From assembly GCA_012960245.1 (NCBI GenBank), contig DUBO01000060.1, forward strand, positions 62,001-126,000: a DNA stretch of 64,000 nt. The letters run 5' to 3'. Source of the stretch: Candidatus Binatota bacterium (GTDB lineage: Bacteria > Desulfobacterota > Binatia > UBA1149). The notes beneath the pieces were generated by a model. It was not told the DNA's origin, did not search any database, and saw nothing but the letters and a program-made list of their open reading frames with translations. How positions within the stretch are numbered: position 1 is the stretch's first letter; the number at the start of each line of letters is the position of its first letter. The translations under genes and the position numbers were made by a program. Positions 42,354 through 51,448 of this stretch are shown one piece after another.

Positions 42354-43092
42354 ACCGCTTCCACGTGCGCTGTTGCTGGATCTTTTCGGCACGCTGGTGG
42401 ATTTCGATCCCCAGGCCTTGCCAATGGAGGAGATCAATGGGCGCAGGGTGATCTCCTCGGTGAATGATCTGTCCGGCCTGCTCGCTGATTTCTCGCTGGC
42501 GCCGAGCGCAGAGCGATTTCACGAGGCTATAATGGAAGCCTCCCTTGAAATTCGGAAACGGGTGGAAAAAGACCACCGCGAAGTTTCTTCCCTGCAACGT
42601 TTCAGTCGCGCGCTGGAGTTGGCGGGCATGCCCGGCGACAGGAAGGAGTTGGCTGGTGAGCTGAGCCGCAGGCACATGAGGACCATAGCCTCTGTCGTGA
42701 GCTGTCCGGCAGCGCGACTGGCCGCGCTGCGAAGACTCGCTGATGAATACCCCTTGGCGCTGGTCTCTAATTTTGACGAGCAGGAAACGGCCCGCGGAAT
42801 CCTCGAACGCGAGGGCCTCAGCGTGCTTTTCGTCGCCAGTATAATTTCGGATGACCTTGGATGGCGTAAGCCAGCCCCTGAAATATTCAGGCACGCGGCC
42901 AAGGCGCTCGGCGTCTCCGACAAACACTGCCTGCACGTTGGAGATTCGTTGAGGGCTGACATCGAAGGCGCGGTGGCTTGCGGTATGAAGGCCGTGTGGA
43001 TCGGCGATCTCAGCGGTCGCGGCCTGGCTGCGGGTGCAGAGGGCGAGTTGGCCGACGTATCAGAGCTCGGTAAATGGCTGGGATTGGAGTGA
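42340..43092 (+). CDS. HAD-superfamily hydrolase
   Basis: A 250-residue HAD phosphatase. Motif I is LLDLFGTLVDFD, with Asp as the nucleophile; Gly replaces the usual second acid two residues along only in appearance, since DxFGT is the standard variant. Motif II lies in LVSNFDE, the Lys in GWRKPAPEIF is motif III, and HVGDSLRADIEGA is motif IV. A cap domain separates motifs I and II. TTG 42340 is the start because GGAGG (42327-42331) precedes it. The substrate is unknown. Confidence 0.85.
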   Translation: MAAAEPLPRALLLDLFGTLVDFDPQALPMEEINGRRVISSVNDLSGLLADFSLAPSAERFHEAIMEASLEIRKRVEKDHREVSSLQRFSRALELAGMPGDRKELAGELSRRHMRTIASVVSCPAARLAALRRLADEYPLALVSNFDEQETARGILEREGLSVLFVASIISDDLGWRKPAPEIFRHAAKALGVSDKHCLHVGDSLRADIEGAVACGMKAVWIGDLSGRGLAAGAEGELADVSELGKWLGLE

Positions 43093-43098
43093 GTTCCG

Positions 43099-43926
43099 TC
43101 AGTCGGCCGAGCGGCGAACAGTCGTTACGAAACCTGTGTGGCCTATCATGCGTTGGTCAGGCCTTATGCTACCGTCTTCGACGTGCCAGCTGCGCTCGAG
43201 TACCTCGCGGGTGACGGCATAGAGAAAAGACGGATGCTTCTCGAGGCCTTCGTGCAGGCTTGCGACCTGCATAACCGTGGGTAGAAAAAACCCAACCAGG
43301 CCACCGGGCCTGAGCGCCCCGGCTATTGAGTCCAGGCAGCGTACGGGATCCGGCAGGTCGACGACGGCTCTGTCGAAGTCGGTCTCATCGAGACCGAGGG
43401 CCGCGTCCCTCACCGTTATCTTCCAGTTAGCTGACGATCCCGCGTGGCGCTCAACGTTACTGCGAGCACTGGCAGCAAAATCCTCTCGTATCTCGTAGCT
43501 CGACAGGCGCCCCTGTTCGCCCACCGCCCCAAGCAACGCGATGGTAAGCATGCCGTTGCCAACACCGATTTCCAGCGCCGAAAGGCCGGCCCTGATATCG
43601 GTGTGCACGAGTATCTGGCCGAGATCTTTAGCGAAAACGGGCTCCGCTGTCCTCGGGAGGTCCGGCACCAGCTCGGCAATAGTGGGCCGGAAGACGCGAA
43701 AAGCCGCCGCGGGTCCGTCTCCGGCTACGCAGCCCTCAGCTGTGCCTATGATTTCGTCGGCCCTGAATATGGTACCGCGAATGGTCATGCGATGGCCGGC
43801 ACGCAACTGCTTGAAGTAGCTTCGGCCCTTGGCGTCGATGAGTATTACACGGTCCCCGTCGTTGAGCGTTGATTTTTCGACTGCCCTAGGACTGGGAGCG
43901 CGAGGGGATGTATTCTGCGAAGCCAT
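43099..43926 (-). CDS. trmI: tRNA (adenine-58-N1)-methyltransferase, TrmI family
   Basis: A 275-residue protein. The N-terminal beta-rich domain contains GDRVILIDAKGRSYFKQL, and the Rossmann domain has ALEIGVGNGMLTIALLGAVG (AdoMet motif I) and AVVDLPDP (motif IV). These are hallmarks of the bacterial/archaeal TrmI family, which methylates A58 (and sometimes A57) in the T-loop of tRNA. The first 15 residues look non-conserved, so the true start could be slightly downstream. It converges with the HAD gene and is divergent from the zinc-ribbon pair. Confidence 0.88.
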   Translation of the reverse strand: MASQNTSPRAPSPRAVEKSTLNDGDRVILIDAKGRSYFKQLRAGHRMTIRGTIFRADEIIGTAEGCVAGDGPAAAFRVFRPTIAELVPDLPRTAEPVFAKDLGQILVHTDIRAGLSALEIGVGNGMLTIALLGAVGEQGRLSSYEIREDFAASARSNVERHAGSSANWKITVRDAALGLDETDFDRAVVDLPDPVRCLDSIAGALRPGGLVGFFLPTVMQVASLHEGLEKHPSFLYAVTREVLERSWHVEDGSIRPDQRMIGHTGFVTTVRRSAD

Positions 43927-44005
43927 TTGTGGGGCGCGTCCCGCCGGGGCGCTGCGCGGGCGACCCTGCTGGATTCAACAGAGCATTGCAATAGCGGGCC
44001 GGAAC

Positions 44006-44034
44006 TTGCGCTCCGTTCCCGGTCACCGTAGTAT
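44006..44034 (+). promoter_or_regulatory. Candidate sigma-70-type promoter for the zinc-ribbon genes
   Basis: TTGCGC (44006-44011) and TAGTAT (44029-44034) are separated by 17 bases. Transcription would start near 44041, about 75 bases before the ATG at 44116. No other promoter-like pair was evident in this 189-bp gap. Confidence 0.35.
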
Positions 44035-44115
44035 CCTCGGTTGCTCAGGTAGCTCCCATACGGAACAGCACGCTCACCGGGTACTCCGCCGGAAGCTCAA
44101 CAGGAATAGAAAACT

Positions 44116-44283
44116 ATGGCCGAAAAGAAAGCCAAAACCGCGCTCAAAACAGTAACTGGCTTGGTACCTGAATGTCCCGAGTGCAATTCTGACTTAAAAG
44201 TAGTGCGCTTCGCCGGGGCTGGAGAGAAAGGTCTCTTCTGGCACTGCGGAAAATGCAGCTACAAGCAGCGCACCGGTCAGTAG
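44116..44283 (+). CDS. Small zinc-ribbon protein (55 residues)
   Basis: A 55-residue protein. The basic N-terminus (MAEKKAKTALKTV) is followed by CPEC (about 20-23) and CGKC (about 44-47), a two-CxxC zinc ribbon. ATG 44116 has AGGAAT about 9 bases before it. The next gene, also with two CxxC pairs and basic, starts 6 bp after its stop, so the two are cotranscribed. I do not recognise a specific family. Zinc ribbons of this size bind nucleic acids or protein partners. Confidence 0.72.
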   Translation: MAEKKAKTALKTVTGLVPECPECNSDLKVVRFAGAGEKGLFWHCGKCSYKQRTGQ

Positions 44284-44289
44284 CTGGTA

Positions 44290-44757
44290 ATGGCAACGAC
44301 AAAAAGAGGGAAAGGCGCCGGGAAAAAAGAGTCCGGGGATACAGCCTTCCGCTTGTTTGATGAACCTTCTGGAGTTAAGGCCGCTCCTTCGGACGATGAG
44401 TCAGAACTCGACGCGGCGGGTCGCCTCAAGATCAAGCGACAGTACATCGAACTCCTGGGCATACGCCGTGATAAACTGGCAGGGCGGATTCTCAACCGCG
44501 AACGCTTGACCAAAGAAAAAGAGGGTATCTACTTCATCTGCATCGACTGCAAGCAGATCTGCCATAACTTTGATGAAGGACTCGTCGAAGACGAGGACAA
44601 CAAGAACAACAAGTGCACCGAGTGTCACAAGCTCGCGCAGACACCGAAGCGAAGTCCTGCCCCCCGCAAGACTTCGGCTCCGAAGCCCGCGCCCCGCAAA
44701 AGTAGAGCTGGCAAAAGCAGCGCGCGCAAGGCGACGTCACCCCGCAAGCAGAGCTAA
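44290..44757 (+). CDS. Zinc-ribbon protein with a histone-H1-like basic tail
   Basis: A 155-residue protein. Residues 1-40 are charged and disordered-looking. A helical stretch, LKIKRQYIELLGIRRDKLA, spans about 46-64. CIDC (about 84-87) and CTEC (about 107-110) form a zinc ribbon with a DEDNKNNK loop. The last 40 residues are Lys/Arg/Ala/Pro/Ser repeats such as SAPKPAPRKSRAGKS, resembling the tails of bacterial histone-H1-like proteins. A nucleic-acid-binding role is likely by composition. It shares its transcript with the preceding ribbon protein. No named family was recognised. Confidence 0.75.
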   Translation: MATTKRGKGAGKKESGDTAFRLFDEPSGVKAAPSDDESELDAAGRLKIKRQYIELLGIRRDKLAGRILNRERLTKEKEGIYFICIDCKQICHNFDEGLVEDEDNKNNKCTECHKLAQTPKRSPAPRKTSAPKPAPRKSRAGKSSARKATSPRKQS

Positions 44758-44765
44758 GCTGCGGG

Positions 44766-45662
44766 TCAGGTTCTCTTTCTCAGGCTCGCTAGCTCCAGGA
44801 GGAAGTCCCCGGGCGCTGCTGCGCGGAAAGACACGGGCCGCGTGCCCGCTTCGCTGTGCAGCGAAAGGCCGACGGCGTGTAGCAGCTGGCCCTTGCGAAA
44901 ACGCGCCGGCTTGCCACCATATTCAGTGTCCCCCAGCAGCGGCAGTCCCAGCGAGCTCAAGTGGGCGCGCACCTGGTGGGGTGCCCCGGTAGTGGATTCT
45001 ACAAGCAGCAACGCCCAGTCACGGCCGTTCTCCAGTGCCCTGACCTGCGAACGGGCCGTTAAACCGGTTTCTTCTTCTCTGGCTGCGCGAACTTTGCGGG
45101 CTGTTCGTACCAGGGCTTGTTCGACTATCTGCGGGTGCTCCAGCTGGCCCATCACGAGGGCGAGGTAGCGCCGCGTGACCAACTCGCTGGCAAAGCGTTG
45201 TCGCAGCTCCTTGTAGGCGTTTTCGTTTCTTGCGGCGATCAGCAATCCCGACGTAAAACAGTCCAGTCGGTGAACGATTCCGTTCTCATTGTCGCTCGCC
45301 CCGAGGCCTACGGTTTCAGGAAAAGCCGCGGCCGTGTAATCAGCGGCACAAGGGCTGTGTAAGCCCCTGTGTGAATGCACACCGGCTGGCTTGTTCATCA
45401 CCAGAACGGCGTCGTTACTCCAGACTATCCGCATCCCTGCTGGCTCGGATGGTGCTACCTCCTCACTGCTCTGTTCGATGCTGATCTGCGCTCCGACGGT
45501 GGGCAGACTCGATGCCGCTGCCCAGTGGTCGTCGACCTGTACGCAGCCTTCCTCTATGAGCTTACGCGCCCGCCTGCGCCCACAACCGGTGAGATCGGCC
45601 ACTATCCTATCGAGCCTGCGTCCCTGTGAATCGGGACCGACGATGGCCCGGCGTATAGTCAT
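44766..45662 (-). CDS. RluA-family pseudouridine synthase
   Basis: A 298-residue protein. The N-terminal S4 RNA-binding domain (RRLDRIVADLTGCGRRRARK) is followed by the catalytic domain with GIVHRLDCFTSGLLI, whose Asp is the catalytic residue of the HRLDxxTSG motif. The C-terminal HQVRAHLSSLGLPLLGD is also typical. It isomerises uridine in rRNA or tRNA; whether it is RluC-, RluD- or TruC-like cannot be decided. It overlaps the upstream hydrolase gene by 4 bases. Confidence 0.9.
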   Translation of the reverse strand: MTIRRAIVGPDSQGRRLDRIVADLTGCGRRRARKLIEEGCVQVDDHWAAASSLPTVGAQISIEQSSEEVAPSEPAGMRIVWSNDAVLVMNKPAGVHSHRGLHSPCAADYTAAAFPETVGLGASDNENGIVHRLDCFTSGLLIAARNENAYKELRQRFASELVTRRYLALVMGQLEHPQIVEQALVRTARKVRAAREEETGLTARSQVRALENGRDWALLLVESTTGAPHQVRAHLSSLGLPLLGDTEYGGKPARFRKGQLLHAVGLSLHSEAGTRPVSFRAAAPGDFLLELASLRKRT

Positions 45663-46495
45663 TTTTTGTCGTGGCCAGTCGGGTCTACGGACTCAGGGAG
45701 ATAAAAAAGGTTTTCTTTCACTACCTCGTAGACGCCTCCTGCGACCAGCAACGAGTTGTGCCCGATAGCGTTGACGGTCACGTTCATGCCGGGGGCGTAT
45801 TCTGAACATTCCCTGGGAAACACGATCGCGTCAAAAGTCGATGCGATCGACACGAAGTGGGTCCAAGCAACCCCTTCTTCGGCGGCGGCGAGGCGTTCGA
45901 GATAGCGTGAATTGCGTTTCATCTGAGCCGCTGACTTGAAAGGAACAACCGCCGCCAGCCCGGTGCCCTGGTGGGGAGAGCCGAGGGTGATGACGTTTCC
46001 CAGGATGGTAGAGCACTGTTGGCCAGCAGCCGCGTCTCGAACCAGGACTCCGCCCTGGCTGTGAGCCACCACGTCCACGAGACCGTCGTCGCTCAAGGCA
46101 GCGGCCGAGCGCAGGGCAGAGGCCACTAGCGCGGCCTTTATTTCCATCGACTCGGAGACGCTTGGGTAATTGATCGACTGCGTAGCGCGGCCATCCCTGC
46201 GCAAGCGCGCGGCCAACAGCGCCATGCTGGCGCGATTCTGGCCCCAACCGTGGACCAGGAGCACTGGTCGGCCGTGGCCATTCGACAGCTTACCGCCGAG
46301 GAGGCCGAATGGTCGCGTCAGCAAGGAAAACAGCGTCACCACGCACTCGGCTGCAAATGCTGCCAGCAGTGACGCGGTGGGAAGGGAGTCCCGCCTAGGC
46401 GTGATATCCGCGTCCTCGTATCGAAGGAGCAGGTAGCAAGCCGCCTCGAACACCGACACGAGCAAGAAAGCGAGCAGTATTAACTTGAGTAACAT
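45659..46495 (-). CDS. Membrane-anchored alpha/beta hydrolase (lipase-like)
   Basis: A 278-residue protein. One or two N-terminal membrane helices (1-17 and about 45-66) precede the hydrolase fold. VLLVHGWGQNRASM is the oxyanion HG region and VVAHSQGGVLVRDA carries the nucleophile Ser in G/HxSxG form. GSPHQGTG follows, as in triacylglycerol lipases and the EstA/LipA type. The active site probably faces the periplasm or the membrane surface. A missing Gly at the first position of the elbow (HSQGG) is common in this family. Substrate unknown. Confidence 0.8.
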   Translation of the reverse strand: MLLKLILLAFLLVSVFEAACYLLLRYEDADITPRRDSLPTASLLAAFAAECVVTLFSLLTRPFGLLGGKLSNGHGRPVLLVHGWGQNRASMALLAARLRRDGRATQSINYPSVSESMEIKAALVASALRSAAALSDDGLVDVVAHSQGGVLVRDAAAGQQCSTILGNVITLGSPHQGTGLAAVVPFKSAAQMKRNSRYLERLAAAEEGVAWTHFVSIASTFDAIVFPRECSEYAPGMNVTVNAIGHNSLLVAGGVYEVVKENLFYLPESVDPTGHDKK

Positions 46496-46593
46496 CGCCG
46501 CGGCATATTAACCCGGAGCGCTCGCTGGTCAACGGCTGCTGCGGCAAGGCCACTTGCATTACGCTTTGCGTGGGTCGATCATCTCCCACCCAT

Positions 46594-47691
46594 ATGGCAA
46601 AAAAAACAACAGCTGGGAAAGATAGGTACGTGATCATCGTCGCGGGTGGTGTTGGCTCGCGTTTCTGGCCCCTGAGTCGGCGCAAGCGCCCCAAGCAGGT
46701 GCTGGCGCTCGCAGGCTCGAGTAGTATGCTCGAAGAAACAGCGGCCCGGGTACGGGGCCTTGTTGAAGATGAAAACGTTCTCGTGGTCACCAGCGAGACC
46801 CTGGCCAGCGGCGTACGAAAGCTCCTGCCGTGGATGCCGGCGCGCAATGTCCTGGCCGAACCCGTGGGCCGCAACACAGCGGCAGCCGTGGGCTGGGCGG
46901 CGCTTGAAGTCGCTCGTCGCAACGAGAACGGCGTCATGCTGGTCCTGCCCGCCGACCACCTTATCGAACAACGAAAAGAATTCCTGGCTGACATGAGGCA
47001 AGGCCTGGCGTTGGCTTTTCACCTGCGCAGATTGGTAACATTCGGGATAACGCCCAGTGGACCGGCCACTGGATATGGTTACCTGAAGGCAGGCAAAACG
47101 CTCGCGGGCGGCCTCGGGGGCAGGCAAGTAGCAGCGTTCTATGAGAAACCGAAGCTGGCACGAGCTCGGCGTTACGTCGCCAACAAAAATTACTTCTGGA
47201 ACAGCGGCATGTTTGCCTGGCGAGCCGACGTACTGCTCGAGGAAATCGCCGAGCATTTGCCGGTACTGGGAAATGCCCTCGGTCGCTTGGACAGGGAACG
47301 CAGCCGCGGCCGGGTATCCAAGGCCGCCCTTGCTCGAATATACCCCGGTCTGCCTTCGATTTCGGTCGATTACGGGATAATGGAGCACTCTGACAAGGTC
47401 GCCATGGTGCCGGCGAGTTTTGACTGGAGCGATGTCGGTAGCTGGGATGTCGCGGGTGAATCCTGGCCCGAAGACGCTCACGGCAACAGGTCTCGAGATG
47501 ACATTGTCAGCGTCGATTCCAGCGGCAACATGGTTTATTCTGAGGGCAAGATGGTGGCACTTGTTGGTGTAGATGACCTCGTGGTGGTGGACAGCGGCGA
47601 TGCCCTGTTGGTATGTCGCAAGGATCGTAGCCAGGACGTTCGAGAGGTGGTAACCATACTTGAGAAGACCGGGGTAAAGAGATTGCTCTAG
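46594..47691 (+). CDS. manC: Mannose-1-phosphate guanylyltransferase
   Basis: A 365-residue nucleotidyltransferase. GGVGSRFWPLSRRKRPKQ is the GTP-binding signature. EPVGRNTAAAVGWAAL, LPADHLI and FYEKPKLARARRY are the sugar-phosphate-binding blocks. NYFWNSGMFAW and SFDWSDVGSWD are further GMP signatures. It makes GDP-mannose for glycans. The bifunctional isomerase domain of AlgA is absent. ATG 46594 is used in place of an in-frame GTG at 46570. plsB follows after 22 bp. Confidence 0.92.
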   Translation: MAKKTTAGKDRYVIIVAGGVGSRFWPLSRRKRPKQVLALAGSSSMLEETAARVRGLVEDENVLVVTSETLASGVRKLLPWMPARNVLAEPVGRNTAAAVGWAALEVARRNENGVMLVLPADHLIEQRKEFLADMRQGLALAFHLRRLVTFGITPSGPATGYGYLKAGKTLAGGLGGRQVAAFYEKPKLARARRYVANKNYFWNSGMFAWRADVLLEEIAEHLPVLGNALGRLDRERSRGRVSKAALARIYPGLPSISVDYGIMEHSDKVAMVPASFDWSDVGSWDVAGESWPEDAHGNRSRDDIVSVDSSGNMVYSEGKMVALVGVDDLVVVDSGDALLVCRKDRSQDVREVVTILEKTGVKRLL

Positions 47692-47713
47692 CCTACGGCC
47701 CGAAATTACTGAC

Positions 47714-50365
47714 ATGGACGAACAAGTACGCCCCGATATAGAGGAGGACAACACCGTCGCTGAAGACAAAAGCGGTCCGGTACACCCCTCGGCGATGCGC
47801 GGCGTGTTCAATTCGGTCGCCGACTTTGTGGCCGGCCGGGTGTTCGGCGGAGTGGTTATCCACGAAAGTTCGGTTCGCAAGATAAGAGATCTCGCCAAGC
47901 GTGGCACGGTGGTTTACGTTCTTCGCCATCGGTCTCTGATTGATTACTTCCTGGTCAACTACGTCCTGCGTCGAGAAGGGTTGCCCCTGCCGGTTTTTGC
48001 CAACGGGGTTACTACCACCGTACTCGCTCCTTTTACCGTGATCTTCCGTAGGCTCCGCGACACGCTCGGCCGCGTGCTTAACCTGCGGAGTGAGCAGCCC
48101 GAGGGACTTGGCCACGACTACTGCGCGGCGGCGGTCAAGGAGAACAAACCGGTTCTCATTTTCATGCGCGGCAGACGCGCGCGCGTGTCTTTCAGCTGGG
48201 GCAGGCGCGGGCCTACGGGTTCCCGGGTAGGCACTGACTACCTGCGTGAAGTCGTCCACGGGATGAACTCAACCGAGCGTTTCGTGGTCCCGCTCGCCTT
48301 GTTCCGGGGGCACAGCTTCCGCAAGCGTGAGACTGGTTTATCCGCTGTGATCTATAGCGTTGAAGACGCGCCCAGTGATACCCGCAAACTTTTTGCCTAC
48401 TGGTGGAACCGCAACGACCTGTTCATCACGGTGGGCATGGAAGTAACGATGAGCGAGTTCAGCCAGCGTTACAGCGAAGACTCCGAAGAACGCCTGGCTC
48501 GTCGACTCTCGCGCGCCGTTCAAATTTTCCTCCAACGCGAGGAGCGCGTCGTGCTCGGCCCGGCGCTGCAATCGCGTAGGCGGATTAAAGCCACCGTTCT
48601 CGAGAACGAAGAAATGGCGGCCGGTATACGGAGAATAGCTGATGAAACCCACGCGCCCGTGGGTAAGTTGCGCAAGCAGGCCGAAGTCTATTTTGAAGAG
48701 ATGGCCGCCAACTTCAATGGCATCGTATTCGGCGTTATTGCCTACCTCTTCCAGAAACTATGGCGACGAATGTTCTCAGGCCTCGAGACGATCAACTTCG
48801 AGCAGGTTGTCGACAAGGTAAGACACCACCCCGTGGTCCTCGTTCCCTGCCACCGCAGCCACTTTGACTACCTTGTTATTACCTACCTTTTTCATCTCAA
48901 CTTTGTCAGCCCACCGCATATTTTTGCAGGTGCCAACATGGCGTTCTGGCCCATGGGCCCGTTGTTTCGGGCGGCGGGTGCTTACTTTGTCAGGCGCAGT
49001 TTCCGCGAGGACGAACTCTACAAGCTGGTCTTTCAGCAATACCTTTCTTACCTGATCAAGGAAGGCTACACCCAGGAGTTCTTCATCGAAGGTGGGCGCA
49101 GCCGTACTGGTAAAATCATGACGCCCAAGCTGGGCATGTTGTCGGCGATAGTCAGCTCCTTCGTCGGCGGGGTGCGAAGTGACCTGTTCCTGGTTCCCGT
49201 CTCGATACATTACGGCCGGGTGGTTGAAGAGGCCGCTTATCAGCACGAACTACTCGGCGGTGAGAAGGAAACCGAGAGTATCGGCGCGTTGTTGAAAGCC
49301 CGGCGTTTTCTCAAGCAAAAATACGGGACCGTGTACGCCTCCTTCGGTGAACCCATTTCTCTGGCCGACGCGTTGGGTGACAACAGGGGCCGTTTCAGTG
49401 AGGGCGCGGGGGTGCCCGAAGTAGAGGAGGAGCTCCGTCGCTTTGTTCAAAAGCTTGGCTTCCGCATCCTCCGCGAAGTTAACGACGTGTCGGTGGCCGG
49501 CGCGACGTCTGTTTCCTGTACCGTGCTGCTCGGCGCGACCCACGCGGGCATGCGCTATGAGGACTTCAGGCAGCAGGCCAACGCCCTGGCGAGGCTAATC
49601 CGCCAACAGGACATACCGTTTACCTCCTCGCTCGAACGCAACCTCGGTGATTTTCGCGAAAGCGTTTCCTTCCTGGAAAGCAACGAACTGCTCGAGCGGA
49701 TGGGGGTGATCGACAAGGGGCACGCGGAGGCACTGGTGGTCAAGCAGGGCCGGCGCGTAGCGATGGATTTTTATAAGAACAACCTCATTCACGCATTCCT
49801 CGTCCCGTCGCTCGTAACCTCGATTCTCGCGAACGGATGCAGGGAAGAAGAACTCGCAGACAAGGTGTGGTGGTGGCTCGAGCTGTTTCGTTTTGAGTTT
49901 GCCTTGCCGGAGCGAGGGGAGATTCCCCGCGTGGTGGGTGACCTGATGGCTTACTACCGAGAGGAAGGGGCTGTTGTCGACACCAGCTTGCAGGCCAGCC
50001 ACCCCCTGTCCCTGGCCACGCGAAACGTTCTGGAGTGCTTCAAGGAAAGCTACCGCCACGTGGCCATGGCGCTCAGGGATGACCTGGGCGAGGAAGGGGT
50101 GCAGGAAAAAATCCTCCTCGAGCAGATGCGAACCAGCTATCGCACCGGTATGCTGGTAGGCGATACCCAGCGAGTGGAGGGTGGCTCCGCGGTCACTTTT
50201 GCAAACGCCTTGAGGCGCTACGAAGAGATGGGGTTTGTGCGCCGCGAGCACCGGGGTCGAGGGGGACGCGAAATATGGATAGAGCGAGGCGACAACTACG
50301 GCGCGGTGCAGGAATTGGTTGGTAAACTCGGGCGATCCCTCGAAAAAACACGGGTGGCCGCATGA
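47714..50365 (+). CDS. plsB: Glycerol-3-phosphate 1-O-acyltransferase
   Basis: An 883-residue protein, longer than E. coli PlsB (807). The catalytic acyltransferase module (about 365-590) has VPCHRSHFDYLVITY with the HX4D dyad and FIEGGRSRTGK for phosphate binding. The N-terminal module (about 70-300) has its own HRSLID (also HX4D) and a related fold. In E. coli the equivalent module lacks the motif. The C-terminal 280 residues are helical. PlsB transfers an acyl chain to position 1 of glycerol-3-phosphate, the first step of phospholipid synthesis, at the inner membrane. Confidence 0.92.
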   Translation: MDEQVRPDIEEDNTVAEDKSGPVHPSAMRGVFNSVADFVAGRVFGGVVIHESSVRKIRDLAKRGTVVYVLRHRSLIDYFLVNYVLRREGLPLPVFANGVTTTVLAPFTVIFRRLRDTLGRVLNLRSEQPEGLGHDYCAAAVKENKPVLIFMRGRRARVSFSWGRRGPTGSRVGTDYLREVVHGMNSTERFVVPLALFRGHSFRKRETGLSAVIYSVEDAPSDTRKLFAYWWNRNDLFITVGMEVTMSEFSQRYSEDSEERLARRLSRAVQIFLQREERVVLGPALQSRRRIKATVLENEEMAAGIRRIADETHAPVGKLRKQAEVYFEEMAANFNGIVFGVIAYLFQKLWRRMFSGLETINFEQVVDKVRHHPVVLVPCHRSHFDYLVITYLFHLNFVSPPHIFAGANMAFWPMGPLFRAAGAYFVRRSFREDELYKLVFQQYLSYLIKEGYTQEFFIEGGRSRTGKIMTPKLGMLSAIVSSFVGGVRSDLFLVPVSIHYGRVVEEAAYQHELLGGEKETESIGALLKARRFLKQKYGTVYASFGEPISLADALGDNRGRFSEGAGVPEVEEELRRFVQKLGFRILREVNDVSVAGATSVSCTVLLGATHAGMRYEDFRQQANALARLIRQQDIPFTSSLERNLGDFRESVSFLESNELLERMGVIDKGHAEALVVKQGRRVAMDFYKNNLIHAFLVPSLVTSILANGCREEELADKVWWWLELFRFEFALPERGEIPRVVGDLMAYYREEGAVVDTSLQASHPLSLATRNVLECFKESYRHVAMALRDDLGEEGVQEKILLEQMRTSYRTGMLVGDTQRVEGGSAVTFANALRRYEEMGFVRREHRGRGGREIWIERGDNYGAVQELVGKLGRSLEKTRVAA

Positions 50366-50381
50366 AAAGCAGGAGTCTGAT

Positions 50382-50834
50382 TTGAACAGTCTTGAAGACA
50401 GCGACCTCAGGGAACAGCTCAAGAGCGCTATGAAAGCTGGCGAACCGCTGCGACTGCAGGTAATACGCAGCTTGTTGACGGGGCTGAAAAACCGCTCGAT
50501 CGAGAAGAAGGGCGAGCCGCTTGACGACAAGGACCGGCTTGCCGTGGCCAGGCGAGAGGCCAAGCAGGCGGCCGAATCGCTGGAGTTCGCCGAGAGATCA
50601 GGCCGGGAAGACACCATAGCCAAGGCCAGGAACTTGCTGTCAATGTGCAACGAGTTCCTGCCTTCGCAGATGAACGAGGCCGAGCTCACCGAGGCTGTGC
50701 GCGGGATACTTTCGGAAGGAGACGCATCCTCGCTAGGAGACGTAATGAAAGCACTCGGTGCTCGCTATGCCGGTCGCTACGACGGCAAGGCGGCCAGCGT
50801 GATTGCGCGCGACCTGCTTGAACAGGCGCATTGA
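50382..50834 (+). CDS. yqeY: GatB/YqeY domain protein
   Basis: A 150-residue protein. LREQLKSAMKAGEPLRLQVIR and VRRE-type AVARREAKQAAESLEFAERSG are the YqeY N-terminal blocks. FLPSQMNEAELTEAV and GDVMKALGARYAGRYDGK are the GatB/Yqey C-terminal fold, which resembles the tRNA-binding tail of GatB. TTG 50382 has AGGAG (50371-50375) at ideal spacing, so the longer upstream frame is rejected. Function is not settled in the family. It overlaps the greA-like gene by 4 bases. Confidence 0.9.
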   Translation: MNSLEDSDLREQLKSAMKAGEPLRLQVIRSLLTGLKNRSIEKKGEPLDDKDRLAVARREAKQAAESLEFAERSGREDTIAKARNLLSMCNEFLPSQMNEAELTEAVRGILSEGDASSLGDVMKALGARYAGRYDGKAASVIARDLLEQAH

Positions 50835-51349
50835 CAGCTGGTTTTTCTGTTGGTATTGGACGCGACGTGGCTGACGAACTTCCCATTATCAAGGTGATCA
50901 AGGCCGAGCTCGTGGAGCTCGAGCATGAACTCGCAGTGGATCTTCCACGGCAGATCGAAACCGCGCGCGCCCACGGCGATCTCAGTGAAAATGCCGAGTA
51001 CCACGCAGCCAAGGAGCGGCAAGGCCTCGTTCACGCGCGGGTCGGCATGCTTACGGGCCGTCTCAGCGAGCTCTCCCGTTACGACCTTTCTTCGGTTCCC
51101 TCTGATAAAGTAGGCTACGGCAGCCGGGTGACAGTGGCCGAGGTCGACAGTGGTGACGAGCGGGTCTACGAGCTGGTTTTTCCCGAGGAAACCGCCCCTG
51201 AAAAAGGCCGTATATCGCTGCAGTCTCCGGTAGGCCAGGCCTTGTTGCACAAGCAAGTCGGCGACGAGGCCGTCGTGCGGTCGCCGTCGGGTAAGCGCAC
51301 CTACGAAATTCTCGAGTTAGTCACCGTTCACGACCGCAAAGCGGGTTGA
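50831..51349 (+). CDS. greA: GreA-family transcription elongation factor
   Basis: About 160-172 residues. The N-terminal coiled coil ends in the tip motif HGDLSENAEYHAAKERQG, with the two acidic residues that reach the RNA polymerase active site. The C-terminal FKBP-like domain contains ISLQSPVGQALLHKQVGDEAVV. It restarts backtracked polymerase by stimulating transcript cleavage. TTG 50831 overlaps the yqeY stop; GTG 50867 (MADELPIIK) is also possible. Neither start has a strong ribosome site. GreA and GreB are hard to separate by eye. Confidence 0.9.
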   Translation: MTAGFSVGIGRDVADELPIIKVIKAELVELEHELAVDLPRQIETARAHGDLSENAEYHAAKERQGLVHARVGMLTGRLSELSRYDLSSVPSDKVGYGSRVTVAEVDSGDERVYELVFPEETAPEKGRISLQSPVGQALLHKQVGDEAVVRSPSGKRTYEILELVTVHDRKAG

Positions 51350-51448
51350 ATCGACCTCTTTGCCGCTGACGCCCGTCGCAGGCGCAAGCAGCGGGACTAA
51401 ACCGCCCAAAATGCCATTAAAACGAGCTTGACCTGGGATTGGCGTTTC

